From NCBI RefSeq assembly GCF_013408245.1, contig NZ_JACBYS010000004.1, positions 186,001 through 250,000 of the forward strand: 64,000 nt of DNA, given 5' to 3'. Source of the stretch: Duganella sp. 1224. Its GTDB lineage: Bacteria; Pseudomonadota; Gammaproteobacteria; Burkholderiales; Burkholderiaceae_D. This document shows positions 37,298-45,848 of the stretch, piece by piece (the first letter of the stretch is position 1; each line of letters starts with the position of its first letter). The position numbers and the translations under genes were made by a program. The notes below the pieces were generated by a model. The model did no database searches. It saw only the letters and a program-made list of their open reading frames with translations, and was not told the origin of the DNA.

Positions 37298-37356
37298 CAA
37301 TCTAGCGCTAACGCTGGTTTCTGCGGCAGCCCCGCCCAGCGCACGTTGATGTGGCG

Positions 37357-38484
37357 CTAGGCGCTCAGGTCGTGGCTGGCCTGGCGGGTGCGCAGGGCGA
37401 TGGCGTTGCGGTGGCGGGCGCGCAGGCGCGGGTCGGTGATCAGCCGGCCCAGCGTTTCGCCGATCACCATCACCACCCCCAGCAGCGGCAGCACCAGCAT
37501 CAGCCCGGCCACGCCGGCCACCGAGCCGCCGATGAAGATCATCAGCACCGTGATCAGCGGATGGATGTGCAGGCTGCGCCCCAGCGTCAGCGGCATGAAC
37601 ACGAAGTCGTCCAGCAGGCGCACCAGGATGAACACGCCAATCGCCAGGTAGGCCACCGACGGATCGGCCGGGGCGTCGGTTGAGGCCACCATCACCACCA
37701 GCATGCAGCCGACGATCGAGCCGACATACGGCACCCACGCCAGCAAGGCCGCGATCAGCCCCAGCACCAGCGGCGACGACACGCCAATCACCCACAGTCC
37801 CAGCGCCAGCACCGCCGTGTCGAGGATGGTCAGGCGGATCAGGCCCTGGAAGTAGCGGTGCGCGGTCTGGTCGACCTCGTGCAGCAGGCACAGCGTCCGT
37901 TCAAAGAAGGCATTGGGCACCGCGCGCGCGAGGAATTTCTTGAAGCGCAGGCCGTCACGCAAAAAGAAGAAGGTCAGGAACGGCGCCAGCAGCAGCGACG
38001 GCAGCCAGCCCACCACCGACACCAGGATGTCGGTCAGGTGCGCCTGGATGAAGTCGCCCGTGAATTCGCTCATGCGCTGGTTGACGGTGTCGGCCAGCGA
38101 CACCTGCCGCAGCAGCGGGAACTGCTGCTCCAGCGCCGCCAGCGTGTGGCGCACGAACTCCAGTCCGCCGGCCAGGTAGATGCCCAGTTGCTCCTGCCAC
38201 GACGTGGTCGGCGCCGATTTCCAGTACACCGCCGCCATCACCGCCAGCGCCACCAGCGCCAGGAATACCGTGCCGACCAGGAAGGTGGCGGCGTTCTGGC
38301 TGAAGCCCATGCGCACCAGCCGCTGCGTCGGCGGCTGCAGGATGTAGTACAGCACGATGCCGAGCAGGAAGGGCACGGCCAGGAACAGCATCTGCTGCAG
38401 CAGGAACAGCAGCACGCAGGTGGCGGCGATGATGCCGCTCCACACCACCGGCCCGCCGCGCTGCTGGCTCGGCAGCAGGTTCAT
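37357..38484 (-). CDS. AI-2E family transporter (PerM-like)
   Basis: A 375-residue inner-membrane protein with about seven or eight hydrophobic helices, starting IIAATCVLLFLLQQMLFLAVPFLL and containing the family segments APFLTFFFLRDG, HRYFQGLIRLTILD and GLIAALLAWVPYVGSIVG. Members include the AI-2 exporter TqsA and Na+/H+ antiporters, so the substrate cannot be read from sequence. Its ATG overlaps the TGA of the upstream cyclic-nucleotide-binding gene, so the two are coupled. Confidence 0.9.
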   Translation of the reverse strand: MNLLPSQQRGGPVVWSGIIAATCVLLFLLQQMLFLAVPFLLGIVLYYILQPPTQRLVRMGFSQNAATFLVGTVFLALVALAVMAAVYWKSAPTTSWQEQLGIYLAGGLEFVRHTLAALEQQFPLLRQVSLADTVNQRMSEFTGDFIQAHLTDILVSVVGWLPSLLLAPFLTFFFLRDGLRFKKFLARAVPNAFFERTLCLLHEVDQTAHRYFQGLIRLTILDTAVLALGLWVIGVSSPLVLGLIAALLAWVPYVGSIVGCMLVVMVASTDAPADPSVAYLAIGVFILVRLLDDFVFMPLTLGRSLHIHPLITVLMIFIGGSVAGVAGLMLVLPLLGVVMVIGETLGRLITDPRLRARHRNAIALRTRQASHDLSA

Positions 38485-38960
38485 AGCGCCTCCAGTTGCG
38501 GCTTGCCGGTCATCCAGTCACGCAGGCGGCGGCCGATGTGGCGCGCCAGGGCCAGCGAGATCTTGTAGCCGATCACCGGATCGGTTTCCATCAGGCCCAT
38601 GAAGTCGGCGCGGAAGAACACCGCCAGCTCGCAGTTGTCCAGCGCCCGCGTCTGGGCGTTGCGCGGCGCGTTGTCCAGCAGCGCCAGGTCGCCGAAGAAG
38701 GAGCCGGCCGACAGCTCGGCCACGATCTCGCGCCCGGCGCCGAACTGGCGGCTGATGATCACCCGGCCCGACATCACCAGGTACAGCGCCTGGCCTTCCT
38801 CGCCCTCGTCGAAGATGATTTCGTCGGCCAGGTAGCGGCGTTCGTGCATCAGGCCGTCGATGATCTTCAGTTCGAGCGGCGTCAGCGAGTCGAACAGCGC
38901 CGAATCCTTCAGGCGCAGCAGGCGGGGCGACAGGGCGGGGGACTTGAACAGGCCAAACAT
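38481..38960 (-). CDS. Cyclic nucleotide-binding domain protein (no HTH)
   Basis: A 159-residue protein consisting of one cNMP-binding beta-barrel (IIFDEGEEGQALYLVMSGRV, GSFFGDLALLDNAPRNAQTRA) and a short C-terminal helix. The Crp/Fnr DNA-binding domain is absent, so it is probably a regulatory subunit of another protein. The coupled AI-2E family transporter is the obvious partner. Start chosen at ATG 38960 (MFGLFKSPALS) with AGGAG nine bases upstream; the frame is open to 39053. The phosphate-binding cassette has Ala-Pro-Arg-Asn rather than Arg-Ser/Thr-Ala, so cyclic nucleotide binding is uncertain. Confidence 0.8.
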   Translation of the reverse strand: MFGLFKSPALSPRLLRLKDSALFDSLTPLELKIIDGLMHERRYLADEIIFDEGEEGQALYLVMSGRVIISRQFGAGREIVAELSAGSFFGDLALLDNAPRNAQTRALDNCELAVFFRADFMGLMETDPVIGYKISLALARHIGRRLRDWMTGKPQLEAL

Positions 38961-39149
38961 GAAGTGAAACTCCTGCGGAGAAAACGGATCAGCAACCATT
39001 GTCGCCGGTTTTGCCGCGCCTGCCTCCATCCAAAGGGGCTTGTTGTTAAACAATCACATTTTTGCCGCGCCGACGTCACTTGCAAGGTCATACCCTTGAC
39101 ATACTCGGCCGCTATGCTGGCGCCCGCCACTTCCCCACAACCAGCAGAG

Positions 39150-41531
39150 ATGAATATGAAACGTAGTCAAATCGCGGGCGCCGCCGCGCTGTGCGCCCTG
39201 CAGGCGATGAGCGCCGCATCCGCCGAGACCGTCAGCGCCGCCGCCGAGGATGGCCAGCAAGCCGTCATCGTCACCGGCACCCGCGCCAGCCACCGCACCC
39301 AGTTCGACACGCTGGCCCCGGTCGACGTGTTCAGCCGCGAGGACATCGCCGCCGTCGAATCGAACGACCTCAACGACGTGCTGGCGCAGCTGGTGCCCTC
39401 GTACGTGGTGCAGCGCCTGCCGATGGCCGACGGCCAGGTGTTCGTCCGCCCCGCCACCCTGCGCGGCCTGTCGCCGGACCAGACGCTGGTGCTGGTCAAC
39501 GGCCGCCGCTTCCACCGCAGCGCGCTGCTGGGCGCGCGCGGCGCGCAGGCGCCGGACCTGGCGCAGATCCCGACCAGCGCCATCAAGCGCATCGAGGTGC
39601 TGCGTGATGGCGCCTCGGCGCAGTACGGCTCGGACGCCATCGCCGGCGTCATCAACATCATCCTGGACGACAGCGTCGGCGGCGAGCTGACCGCCCAGCA
39701 CGCGCAGTACAGCGAGGGCGACGGCAAGGCCAACGAGCTGCACGCCAAATATGGCTTCATGCTCGGCGAACGCGCCCGCGTGACGCTGTTTGCCGAGGCG
39801 GCGCAGTCCGATCCCACCTCGCGCACGCGCCAGCGCCCGGACGCGATCGCCTTCCAGGCCGCGCATCCGAACCTGGCGGTGCCGAATCCGGTGCAGCGCT
39901 GGGGCCAGCCCGACCTGGAAAGCCAGCACCTCGGCTACAACGCCACGCTGGACCTGGGCGACGACCTGGAAGCCTACAGCTACGCCCTGTTCGCGCACAG
40001 CAACGGCACCTCGGACTTCAACTGGCGCAATCCGGACACCAGCACCTCGGTCTACAAGCTGACCACCATCTTCCCCGGCTGGGACGTGCGCAGCATCTAT
40101 CCGGTCGGCTTCAGCCCGCAGTACACCAACAAGCAGAACGACGCGCAAGTGCTGGCCGGCCTGCGCGGCCGCCTGAGCGCGGCGCTGGGCTGGGACGTCA
40201 GCGCGTCCTACGGCCGCAACGGCATCGACTACGGCCTGCACAACTCGATCAACGCCTCGCTCGGTCCGGCCAGCCCGACCGCGTTCTACCTCGGCCGCCT
40301 GACGCAGGAAGAAAAACTGCTCAACGCCAACTTCAACTACGAGTGGCGCGTGGCCGGCCTGGCGCAGCCGGTCAACCTCGCCTTTGGCGCCGAGTACCGC
40401 AACGAGCGCTACGCGGTCAAGGCCGGCGATCCGGCCTCCTACGCGGTGGGGCCGGGCGCGGCGGCCGGCCTGGACGCCAACTCCAACGGCGCGCCGGGCT
40501 TCAGCGCCTTGCAGTCCGGCAAGTGGGACCAGGACAGCTACGCCGCCTATGCCGACGTCGAAGTCCCGCTGAGCAAGCAGGCCACCATCGGCGCGGCCGT
40601 GCGCTATGAGGATTTCTCCGAGTTCGGCAACACCGTCAATGGCAAGCTGTCGGCGCGCTTCGAGCTGACGCCGGACTTCGCGCTGCGTGGCTCCTGGTCG
40701 ACCGGCTTCCGCGCGCCGACGCCGGGCCAGCTCAACACCAACAGCACCAGCCAGGGCCTGGACACCAAGACGCTGCTGGTGTTCACCAGCGGCCGCCTGG
40801 CCAACAACGATCCGCTGGCGGTAGCGCTGGGCGCCAAGCCGCTGCAGCCGGAGAAGTCGAAGAACCTGTCGCTGGGCCTGACGTGGAAGGACGCCGGCGG
40901 CCTTTCCGGCTCGGTGGACCTGTATGACATCAAGCTGCGCGACCGCTTCAGCACCTCGGCCTCGTTTGCCGTGCCGGCCGGCGTGCCCAATCCGCTGCGC
41001 TACACCTCGGTCACTTATTTCACCAACGACTTCGACACCACCACCAAGGGCGTCGACGTGGTCGGCAGCTATCTGCGCCGCCTCGGCGCCGGCAAGCTGA
41101 ACCTGACCGCCGCGTGGAACTACAACCAGACCAGGATCGATGGCGGCAAGTCCAGCGTGGCCACCAACGAAAGCCAGCGCGTGGTGTTTGAAGAGCGCCT
41201 GCCACGCCAGAAGGCGACCTTCAGCGCCACCTACGACCAGGGCGGCTGGAGCGCGCTGGCCCGTGCCCGTTACTACGGCAGCTGGACCGACAGCACCGGC
41301 AACGCCACCGGCGACATCTTCCAGCGCTTCGGCGCCATGCGCTTCCTCGACCTGGCGGCGACCTACAAGCTGAGCGCGCGACAGTCGCTGCGCTTCGGTG
41401 TTGACAACGTACTCAACAAGTATCCGGACGAAGCCGTGTTCCAGGCCAGCCGTGGCCTGATCTACTCGCGCAACGCGCCGTACGATACTGACGGCCGCAA
41501 CCTGTACGTCGACTATACGGTGAAATTTTGA
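39150..41531 (+). CDS. TonB-dependent outer-membrane receptor
   Basis: A 793-residue gated beta-barrel. Signal peptide AAALCALQAMSAASAE; TonB box-like VIVTGTRA; plug domain (VDVFSREDIAAVES, LRGLSPDQTLVLVNGRRFHRSAL, RIEVLRDGASAQYGSDAIAGVINIIL); barrel with the classic C-terminal aromatic (YVDYTVKF). The ligand is unknown. Start at ATG 39150, or ATG 39156 two codons later. Its stop overlaps the TTG start of the Tat-exported aminotransferase-like gene (TTGA), linking receptor and enzyme in one unit. Confidence 0.92.
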   Translation: MNMKRSQIAGAAALCALQAMSAASAETVSAAAEDGQQAVIVTGTRASHRTQFDTLAPVDVFSREDIAAVESNDLNDVLAQLVPSYVVQRLPMADGQVFVRPATLRGLSPDQTLVLVNGRRFHRSALLGARGAQAPDLAQIPTSAIKRIEVLRDGASAQYGSDAIAGVINIILDDSVGGELTAQHAQYSEGDGKANELHAKYGFMLGERARVTLFAEAAQSDPTSRTRQRPDAIAFQAAHPNLAVPNPVQRWGQPDLESQHLGYNATLDLGDDLEAYSYALFAHSNGTSDFNWRNPDTSTSVYKLTTIFPGWDVRSIYPVGFSPQYTNKQNDAQVLAGLRGRLSAALGWDVSASYGRNGIDYGLHNSINASLGPASPTAFYLGRLTQEEKLLNANFNYEWRVAGLAQPVNLAFGAEYRNERYAVKAGDPASYAVGPGAAAGLDANSNGAPGFSALQSGKWDQDSYAAYADVEVPLSKQATIGAAVRYEDFSEFGNTVNGKLSARFELTPDFALRGSWSTGFRAPTPGQLNTNSTSQGLDTKTLLVFTSGRLANNDPLAVALGAKPLQPEKSKNLSLGLTWKDAGGLSGSVDLYDIKLRDRFSTSASFAVPAGVPNPLRYTSVTYFTNDFDTTTKGVDVVGSYLRRLGAGKLNLTAAWNYNQTRIDGGKSSVATNESQRVVFEERLPRQKATFSATYDQGGWSALARARYYGSWTDSTGNATGDIFQRFGAMRFLDLAATYKLSARQSLRFGVDNVLNKYPDEAVFQASRGLIYSRNAPYDTDGRNLYVDYTVKF

Positions 41532-42805
41532 GCCTGCGCAGCCCCACGCGCCGCACCTGGCTGAAGGCCGGCGCCCTGCTGGCGTCACCGGCGGCGCTGG
41601 CGGCAACGCCGATGCCGGCGCGGCCGGCCGTGTCGCCGCAGGACCTGGCGGCCGACGAAGGCTATTGGCAGTCGGTGGCCGCGCAGTACGACATCAAGCA
41701 GGATGTGGCGATGATGGACAACGCCTACTGGGGCTCGATGGCGCGGCCGGTGATGGAAGCGTATCAGCGCCGCGTGGCCGAGGCCAATCACGGCAATTCC
41801 TACTACGGCCGGCTGCAGTTTCCGGCCGAGTTTGAATCGGCGCGGCAGCGGGCGGCGCTGGCGCTGGGCGTCTCGGCCGACGAGATCGCCTTCACGCGCG
41901 GGGCCACCGAGGCGCTGCAGATCCTCATCGCCGGCTACAACCGCCTGCGGCCGGGCGACGCCGTGCTGTGCGCCGACATCGACTACGACAACATGATCAC
42001 CACCATGCACTGGCTGCGGCAGCGGCGCGGGGTGGAGGTGGTGTCGATCGCCATGCCGGCGCCGTTCACCCACGACGCGGTCATCGACGCCTACGCGCAG
42101 GCGATGGCGCGCACCCCGCGCCTGAAGATGCTGCTGCTCACGCACGTCAACCACCGCAATGGCATGGTGCTGCCGGTGGCCGAGATCAGCCGCATGGCGC
42201 GCGAGCGCGGCATCGACGCCATCGTCGACACGGCGCACGGCTTCGGCCAACTGGACATGCGCATCCCCGACCTGAAGGCGGACTTCGCCGGCATCAACCT
42301 GCACAAGTGGATCGGCGCGCCGGTGGGCGTGGGGGCGATCTATATTCGTCGCGGCCGGGTGCGCGACATCGATCCCTACATGGGCGAGGACGACCGCGGC
42401 GATGTGCGCACCCGCGTGCACACCGGCACGCTCAACTTTGCCGCCTACACCACGCTGCCGCTGGCGCTCGACCTGCACGAGCAGGTGGGCGTGGCGTACA
42501 AGCAGGCGCGCCTGGCGCGGCTGCGCAACCGCTGGCTGGACGCGGTGCGCGATGTGCCGGGGCTGGAGCTGCTGGCGTCCGACGATCCGCGCCTGAGCAG
42601 CGCGATCGCCTCGTTCCGTCTGCGCGGCCGCGTGTCGATGGCGGACAACAACGCGCTGGCGCGCCGGCTATTGAAGGAGCATGGCGTGTTCACCGTGCCG
42701 CGCGACGGCCTGGCGGGCGGCGCCTGCATCCGCGCCGCGCCGTCGATCTTCACCTCGGAAGCGCAGGTGGACAAGCTCAGCGAGGCGCTACGCCGCGTGG
42801 CCTAG
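41528..42805 (+). CDS. Tat-exported class V aminotransferase-fold protein (isopenicillin N epimerase / PvdN-like)
   Basis: A 425-residue PLP-dependent enzyme. N-terminal twin-arginine signal (TRRTWLKAGALLASPAALAA) predicts folded export to the periplasm. PLP-enzyme features: RGATEALQILIAGYN, DIDYDNM, VDTAHGFGQL and the Schiff-base lysine in INLHKWIGAPVG (about residue 259). Exported relatives include PvdN, which matures pyoverdine in the Pseudomonas periplasm; other relatives are annotated isopenicillin N epimerase. TTG start overlapping the receptor stop is the only start giving the Tat signal. The pairing suggests the enzyme acts on a ligand imported by the receptor. Confidence 0.85.
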   Translation: MSLRSPTRRTWLKAGALLASPAALAATPMPARPAVSPQDLAADEGYWQSVAAQYDIKQDVAMMDNAYWGSMARPVMEAYQRRVAEANHGNSYYGRLQFPAEFESARQRAALALGVSADEIAFTRGATEALQILIAGYNRLRPGDAVLCADIDYDNMITTMHWLRQRRGVEVVSIAMPAPFTHDAVIDAYAQAMARTPRLKMLLLTHVNHRNGMVLPVAEISRMARERGIDAIVDTAHGFGQLDMRIPDLKADFAGINLHKWIGAPVGVGAIYIRRGRVRDIDPYMGEDDRGDVRTRVHTGTLNFAAYTTLPLALDLHEQVGVAYKQARLARLRNRWLDAVRDVPGLELLASDDPRLSSAIASFRLRGRVSMADNNALARRLLKEHGVFTVPRDGLAGGACIRAAPSIFTSEAQVDKLSEALRRVA

Positions 42806-42821
42806 CCTCCCCACCCACCCC

Positions 42822-42870
42822 GTCATTCCGGCTTTCGCCGGAGGTCGTTTCGCCCAATGGGCGGAACGAC
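42822..42870. repeat. REP-like inverted repeat between convergent genes, copy 4
   Basis: ATTCCGGCTTTCGCCGGA hairpin followed by a second one around GTTTCGCCCAATGGGCGGAAC, bounded by GTC and GAC. Lies in the 68-bp gap between the aminotransferase-like gene and the ABC ATPase gene, both of which end here. Confidence 0.75.
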
Positions 42871-42873
42871 GGT

Positions 42874-43479
42874 TCAGAGATCCACGGTGCGCGCCAGCGG
42901 CAGTTGCGGCGCCACGTGGCTGGTCAGCAGAATGCACTGGCGCGCCAGGCGTTCCGGCGCGGCCAGCTGCTGGCGCAGGTACGCCACCGCATCCACATCC
43001 AAGCCATTGAACGGTTCATCAATCAGCAGCAACCCGACCGGCAGCGCCAAGGCCAGCGCCAGCTGCATCTTCTTGTGCTGCCCCAGCGACAAGGTGGTGA
43101 CCGGCTGGTCCAGCACCGGCAGCAAATGGAAGGCGGCCAGTTCGGCATTGAGCAAGGCCGGATCGGCGCCGGTGTACAGCGACACGTGCATATCCAGCAT
43201 CTCGCGCACCGTCAGCCACGGCAGGGCCGGCGTGTCGCCGCCGCAGTAGTAGCACTGCAAACGGTAGGCCAGCGGCTGCGCCCGCAGTTCCATCCCGTTC
43301 AACCAGATGTGGCCGCTGTGCGGCGTCAGCGCGCCGCCGGCCAGTTTCATCAGCGTGGTCTTGCCGGCGCCGTTTTCGCCGCGCAGCCAGGTGATGCCCG
43401 CACCCAGCGTCAGGTTGAACTGACTGAACAGCGGATGGCCGGCGTACTCAAAGCTGAGCTGCTCGATTCTTAATTCCAT
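42874..43479 (-). CDS. ABC transporter ATP-binding protein
   Basis: A 201-residue ATPase subunit: Walker A GENGAGKTT (about residue 35), signature LSLGQHKKMQLA (LSGGQ variant), Walker B LLLIDEPFNGLD and a late switch His in TSHVAPQ. Small size and architecture resemble CcmA-like or ABC-2 exporter ATPases. Its ATG 43479 overlaps the end of the permease gene by 10 nt, so both are made together. Substrate unknown. Confidence 0.88.
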   Translation of the reverse strand: MELRIEQLSFEYAGHPLFSQFNLTLGAGITWLRGENGAGKTTLMKLAGGALTPHSGHIWLNGMELRAQPLAYRLQCYYCGGDTPALPWLTVREMLDMHVSLYTGADPALLNAELAAFHLLPVLDQPVTTLSLGQHKKMQLALALALPVGLLLIDEPFNGLDVDAVAYLRQQLAAPERLARQCILLTSHVAPQLPLARTVDL

Positions 43480-44555
43480 AATTCGCTTCCAATGGCGGTG
43501 AGGAGGGCAATGGCGATGAGGACAAGGCCGACGCGGCCGCGCACGCTGAGCTTGCGCAGCGCCACCACCGCCAGTTGGGCGAGGGCGGCGGCGCACAGCC
43601 AGACGATGGCCACGGTGTGACTGTAACCGCCGGCGTCGCGGCCCAGCGTCAGCGCGGCAAAACAGGCCAGCACCAGCAGCGCCGGCAGCAGCGTGGCCAG
43701 CGCGGCCAGGCGATACAAGCGCTCGGCGCGCAGCGGCCAGCCGGCGGCGACCGGCCGCAGCAGCGCGATCTGTTCGGCCACGGCCTTGTCGCCGCGGTCG
43801 GTCAGCAGCATGATCATCAGCGCGGCGCAGGCGCCCCACACGGCCGGCGGCACCAGCGGCGGCCGCGCCATCCAGGCGCCGATGCTGAGCAGCGCGCCCG
43901 ACAGCAACAGCGTCTGCTGGATACCGATGACGTTTTCCGCGCGCCAGAATGGCAGCCAGAACAGCCGATACCAGTAGTGCGCCATGCCGCCGCGTTGTGG
44001 CGCGTAATGCGTGGGCGCGGGCCGTGATCGGCCGGGCTTGCGTGCCGGTGGCATGCGGCCGCGATGCTGCAGCGTCAGCGCCGACAGCAGCCAGGCCAGC
44101 AGCAGCGAGGCCGCCGTCAGCAGCAGTGCTTGCGGCGCGACCGGGCGCAGCCAGTCCGGCCATTGGTACAGCCAGATCGCGGTGGAGACGGCGTAGACCA
44201 GGCCCAGCGGCCCGACGAGAAGGCCGGCGACGGCGGCGTCGGCCCGCCACTTGTCGCGCGGCGTGATCGGCAGTGGGTGGCTCCACAGCGCCACCGCCGC
44301 CGGCAGCAGGCGCTTGCGCAGCAGCCATACCGGCGCGCTGGCCAGCAGCGTTTGTCCGAGGAACAGGCCAAGCGCTTCGGGCCAGGGCCGCGCGGCCGCG
44401 AACAATCCCGGCAGGGCGATCACGGCCAGCAGCCCCAGCAGCACTGGCGCGAATCCAAGCAGGATGTATTCAAGCGAGCTTTGCAGGCTGAGGGCGAACT
44501 GCAGCAGCGCGTGCCGCGCCAGCCGGAGCCGGAAGTGGAGATAGGAATTTTTCAT
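43470..44555 (-). CDS. ABC transporter membrane protein
   Basis: A 361-residue integral membrane protein with about eight to nine hydrophobic segments (e.g. YILLGFAPVLLGLLAVIAL, LLLTAASLLLAWLLSAL, LALATLLPALLVLACFAAL). A long Pro/Arg-rich cytoplasmic loop (MPPARKPGRSRPAP) lies mid-protein. I assign it as the permease from the overlapping ATPase gene rather than from a recognisable family. Start ATG 44555. Confidence 0.75.
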   Translation of the reverse strand: MKNSYLHFRLRLARHALLQFALSLQSSLEYILLGFAPVLLGLLAVIALPGLFAAARPWPEALGLFLGQTLLASAPVWLLRKRLLPAAVALWSHPLPITPRDKWRADAAVAGLLVGPLGLVYAVSTAIWLYQWPDWLRPVAPQALLLTAASLLLAWLLSALTLQHRGRMPPARKPGRSRPAPTHYAPQRGGMAHYWYRLFWLPFWRAENVIGIQQTLLLSGALLSIGAWMARPPLVPPAVWGACAALMIMLLTDRGDKAVAEQIALLRPVAAGWPLRAERLYRLAALATLLPALLVLACFAALTLGRDAGGYSHTVAIVWLCAAALAQLAVVALRKLSVRGRVGLVLIAIALLTAIGSELWN

Positions 44556-44605
44556 TGCCGATCAGCTTACATCGTAATCCTGAAGTCGAAATGAAAAGCG
44601 GAAAT

Positions 44606-44635
44606 GAAAAAGGCCCGATGCGAACATCGGGCCTT
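44606..44635 (-). terminator. Rho-independent terminator of the tRNA-Val/tRNA-Asp transcript
   Basis: Perfect 11-bp stem AAGGCCCGATG / CATCGGGCCTT with CGAA loop; read on the minus strand it is followed by five T residues. It lies 12 bp past the tRNA-Asp 3' end. Confidence 0.9.
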
Positions 44636-44646
44636 CTTCGGAATAT

Positions 44647-44723
44647 TGGCGGAGCGGACGGGGCTCGAACCCGCGACCCCCGGCGTGACAGGCCGGTATT
44701 CTAACCAACTGAACTACCGCTCC
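44647..44723 (-). tRNA. tRNA-Asp (GTC)
   Basis: 77-nt cloverleaf with encoded CCA. Acceptor GGAGCGG pairs with CCGCTCC; anticodon loop CTGTCAC gives GTC; T-loop GGTTCGAACCC. Downstream of tRNA-Val in the same transcript. Confidence 0.97.
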
Positions 44724-44743
44724 AATTCGTTTTTTAAATTTTC

Positions 44744-44819
44744 TGGTGGGTGCTGAGAGGGTCGAACTCCCGACCTACGCCTTGTAAGGGCGCCGCTCTA
44801 CCAACTGAGCTAAGCACCC
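44744..44819 (-). tRNA. tRNA-Val (TAC)
   Basis: 76-nt cloverleaf with encoded CCA. Acceptor GGGTGCT pairs with AGCACCC; anticodon loop CTTACAA gives TAC; D-arm AGCTCAGTTGGTAGAGC. First tRNA of the pair. Confidence 0.97.
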
Positions 44820-44933
44820 AGAAAACTTATCAGCGTTGCGTCACTTAACTGCTGCAACTGCTGAACGAGGCCGTATTCTACAGGGCGCTGATTCGATTCC
44901 GCAAGGGGTTTTAAAAATTATTTGGAAAATTGT

Positions 44934-45767
44934 TCAGCGAGGCGGCGGCAGCGCCGCCAGCAGCGCGCGCGTGCCGTCGGCCGTCAGCCGGTGGGCGATC
45001 TCGGCGCCGAGGTAGCGTTCGTAGAAGGTCTCCATCGTGCCGTCGGCCACGATCGAGCGCAGCGCGTCGGCGTAGCGTTGCAGCACGTGCGGCGGCACCT
45101 GGTTGGACACGTACAGGCCCACCATCATGCGCGGCGACTCGGCCACCGGGGTCGCGCTCATCTTGCCGTACAGGCCGAACTGGCGCTGGTTCAGCAAGTG
45201 GATGGTGGCCGGCGCCAGCGTGCCCTCGGCGCGACCGGCCTTGATCTTGCGGAACACCACGCCGAAGTCGCTGACGTATTCCAGCCGGCCACGCTGTTCC
45301 AGCCGGTCCAGCTGGCGCTGGGTGGCGGCGCTGTAGAAGACGCCGCGCGTGATGTTGAGGCGCGCCGTGCCGCGGTCGACAAAGTCTTCCAGGCTGCGGA
45401 AGCTGGCGGCGTCCTTGCCCATCAACACCAGTTCAAAGCGGGTATAGGTGTAGGGCAGCCAGGTGCCGTAGCGGTCGCGCTCTTCGGATCGCAGCGAGGC
45501 GCCGGTCATCTCCAGGCTGCGGTTGAAGAACATCGCGTACAGGCGGCTGCGCGGATACCAGCGGATGGCGAGCGGGCAGCCGCTGCGCTTCTGGATTTCG
45601 GTCAGCATGTCGATGTTGCTGCCGCGCATAACGGTGCCGTCGAGATAGGACGAGTAACCGAGATCGCTGACGCCCACCCGCGCCGGCGGGCAAGCCTGCG
45701 CCGCCGCCCGCACGCTGGCGCAGGGCAGCCACACAGCCAACAACACGGCGAGCAGATGTCTGGTCAT
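44934..45767 (-). CDS. Periplasmic solute-binding protein (family 3-like)
   Basis: A 277-residue exported protein (signal LLAVLLAVWLPCASVRAAAQA). It has the type II periplasmic-binding fold of extracellular solute-binding family 3 (VGVSDLGYSSYLDG, DMLTEIQKRSGCPLAIRWYPRSRL, FVDRGTARLNITRGVFY). No permease or ATPase is next to it, so it may be a stand-alone sensor-type domain, a pattern frequent in Oxalobacteraceae. Divergent from dinB; the LexA box lies in the gap. Confidence 0.82.
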   Translation of the reverse strand: MTRHLLAVLLAVWLPCASVRAAAQACPPARVGVSDLGYSSYLDGTVMRGSNIDMLTEIQKRSGCPLAIRWYPRSRLYAMFFNRSLEMTGASLRSEERDRYGTWLPYTYTRFELVLMGKDAASFRSLEDFVDRGTARLNITRGVFYSAATQRQLDRLEQRGRLEYVSDFGVVFRKIKAGRAEGTLAPATIHLLNQRQFGLYGKMSATPVAESPRMMVGLYVSNQVPPHVLQRYADALRSIVADGTMETFYERYLGAEIAHRLTADGTRALLAALPPPR

Positions 45768-45815
45768 GCGACGAGTGTAGCACCGGCAACTTGCATCCCG
45801 ACGACTTTCGATGGA

Positions 45816-45835
45816 TACTGTATGTATTTACAGTA
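45816..45835. promoter_or_regulatory. LexA box (SOS operator) of dinB
   Basis: TACTGTATGTATTTACAGTA contains the CTG-N10-CAG core with AT-rich interior, as in the enterobacterial consensus. It is centred 23 bp upstream of the dinB ATG and would repress it until DNA damage. The divergent solute-binding protein gene starts 48 bp away on the other side. Confidence 0.9.
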
Positions 45836-45848
45836 ATGTTTGTGCACC

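Noticed and set aside
42874..44328. 484-codon minus-strand frame spanning the ABC genes
   Set aside because: Only its last 201 codons form the ATPase; the rest is out of frame with the membrane protein, which has its own clear hydrophobic frame.
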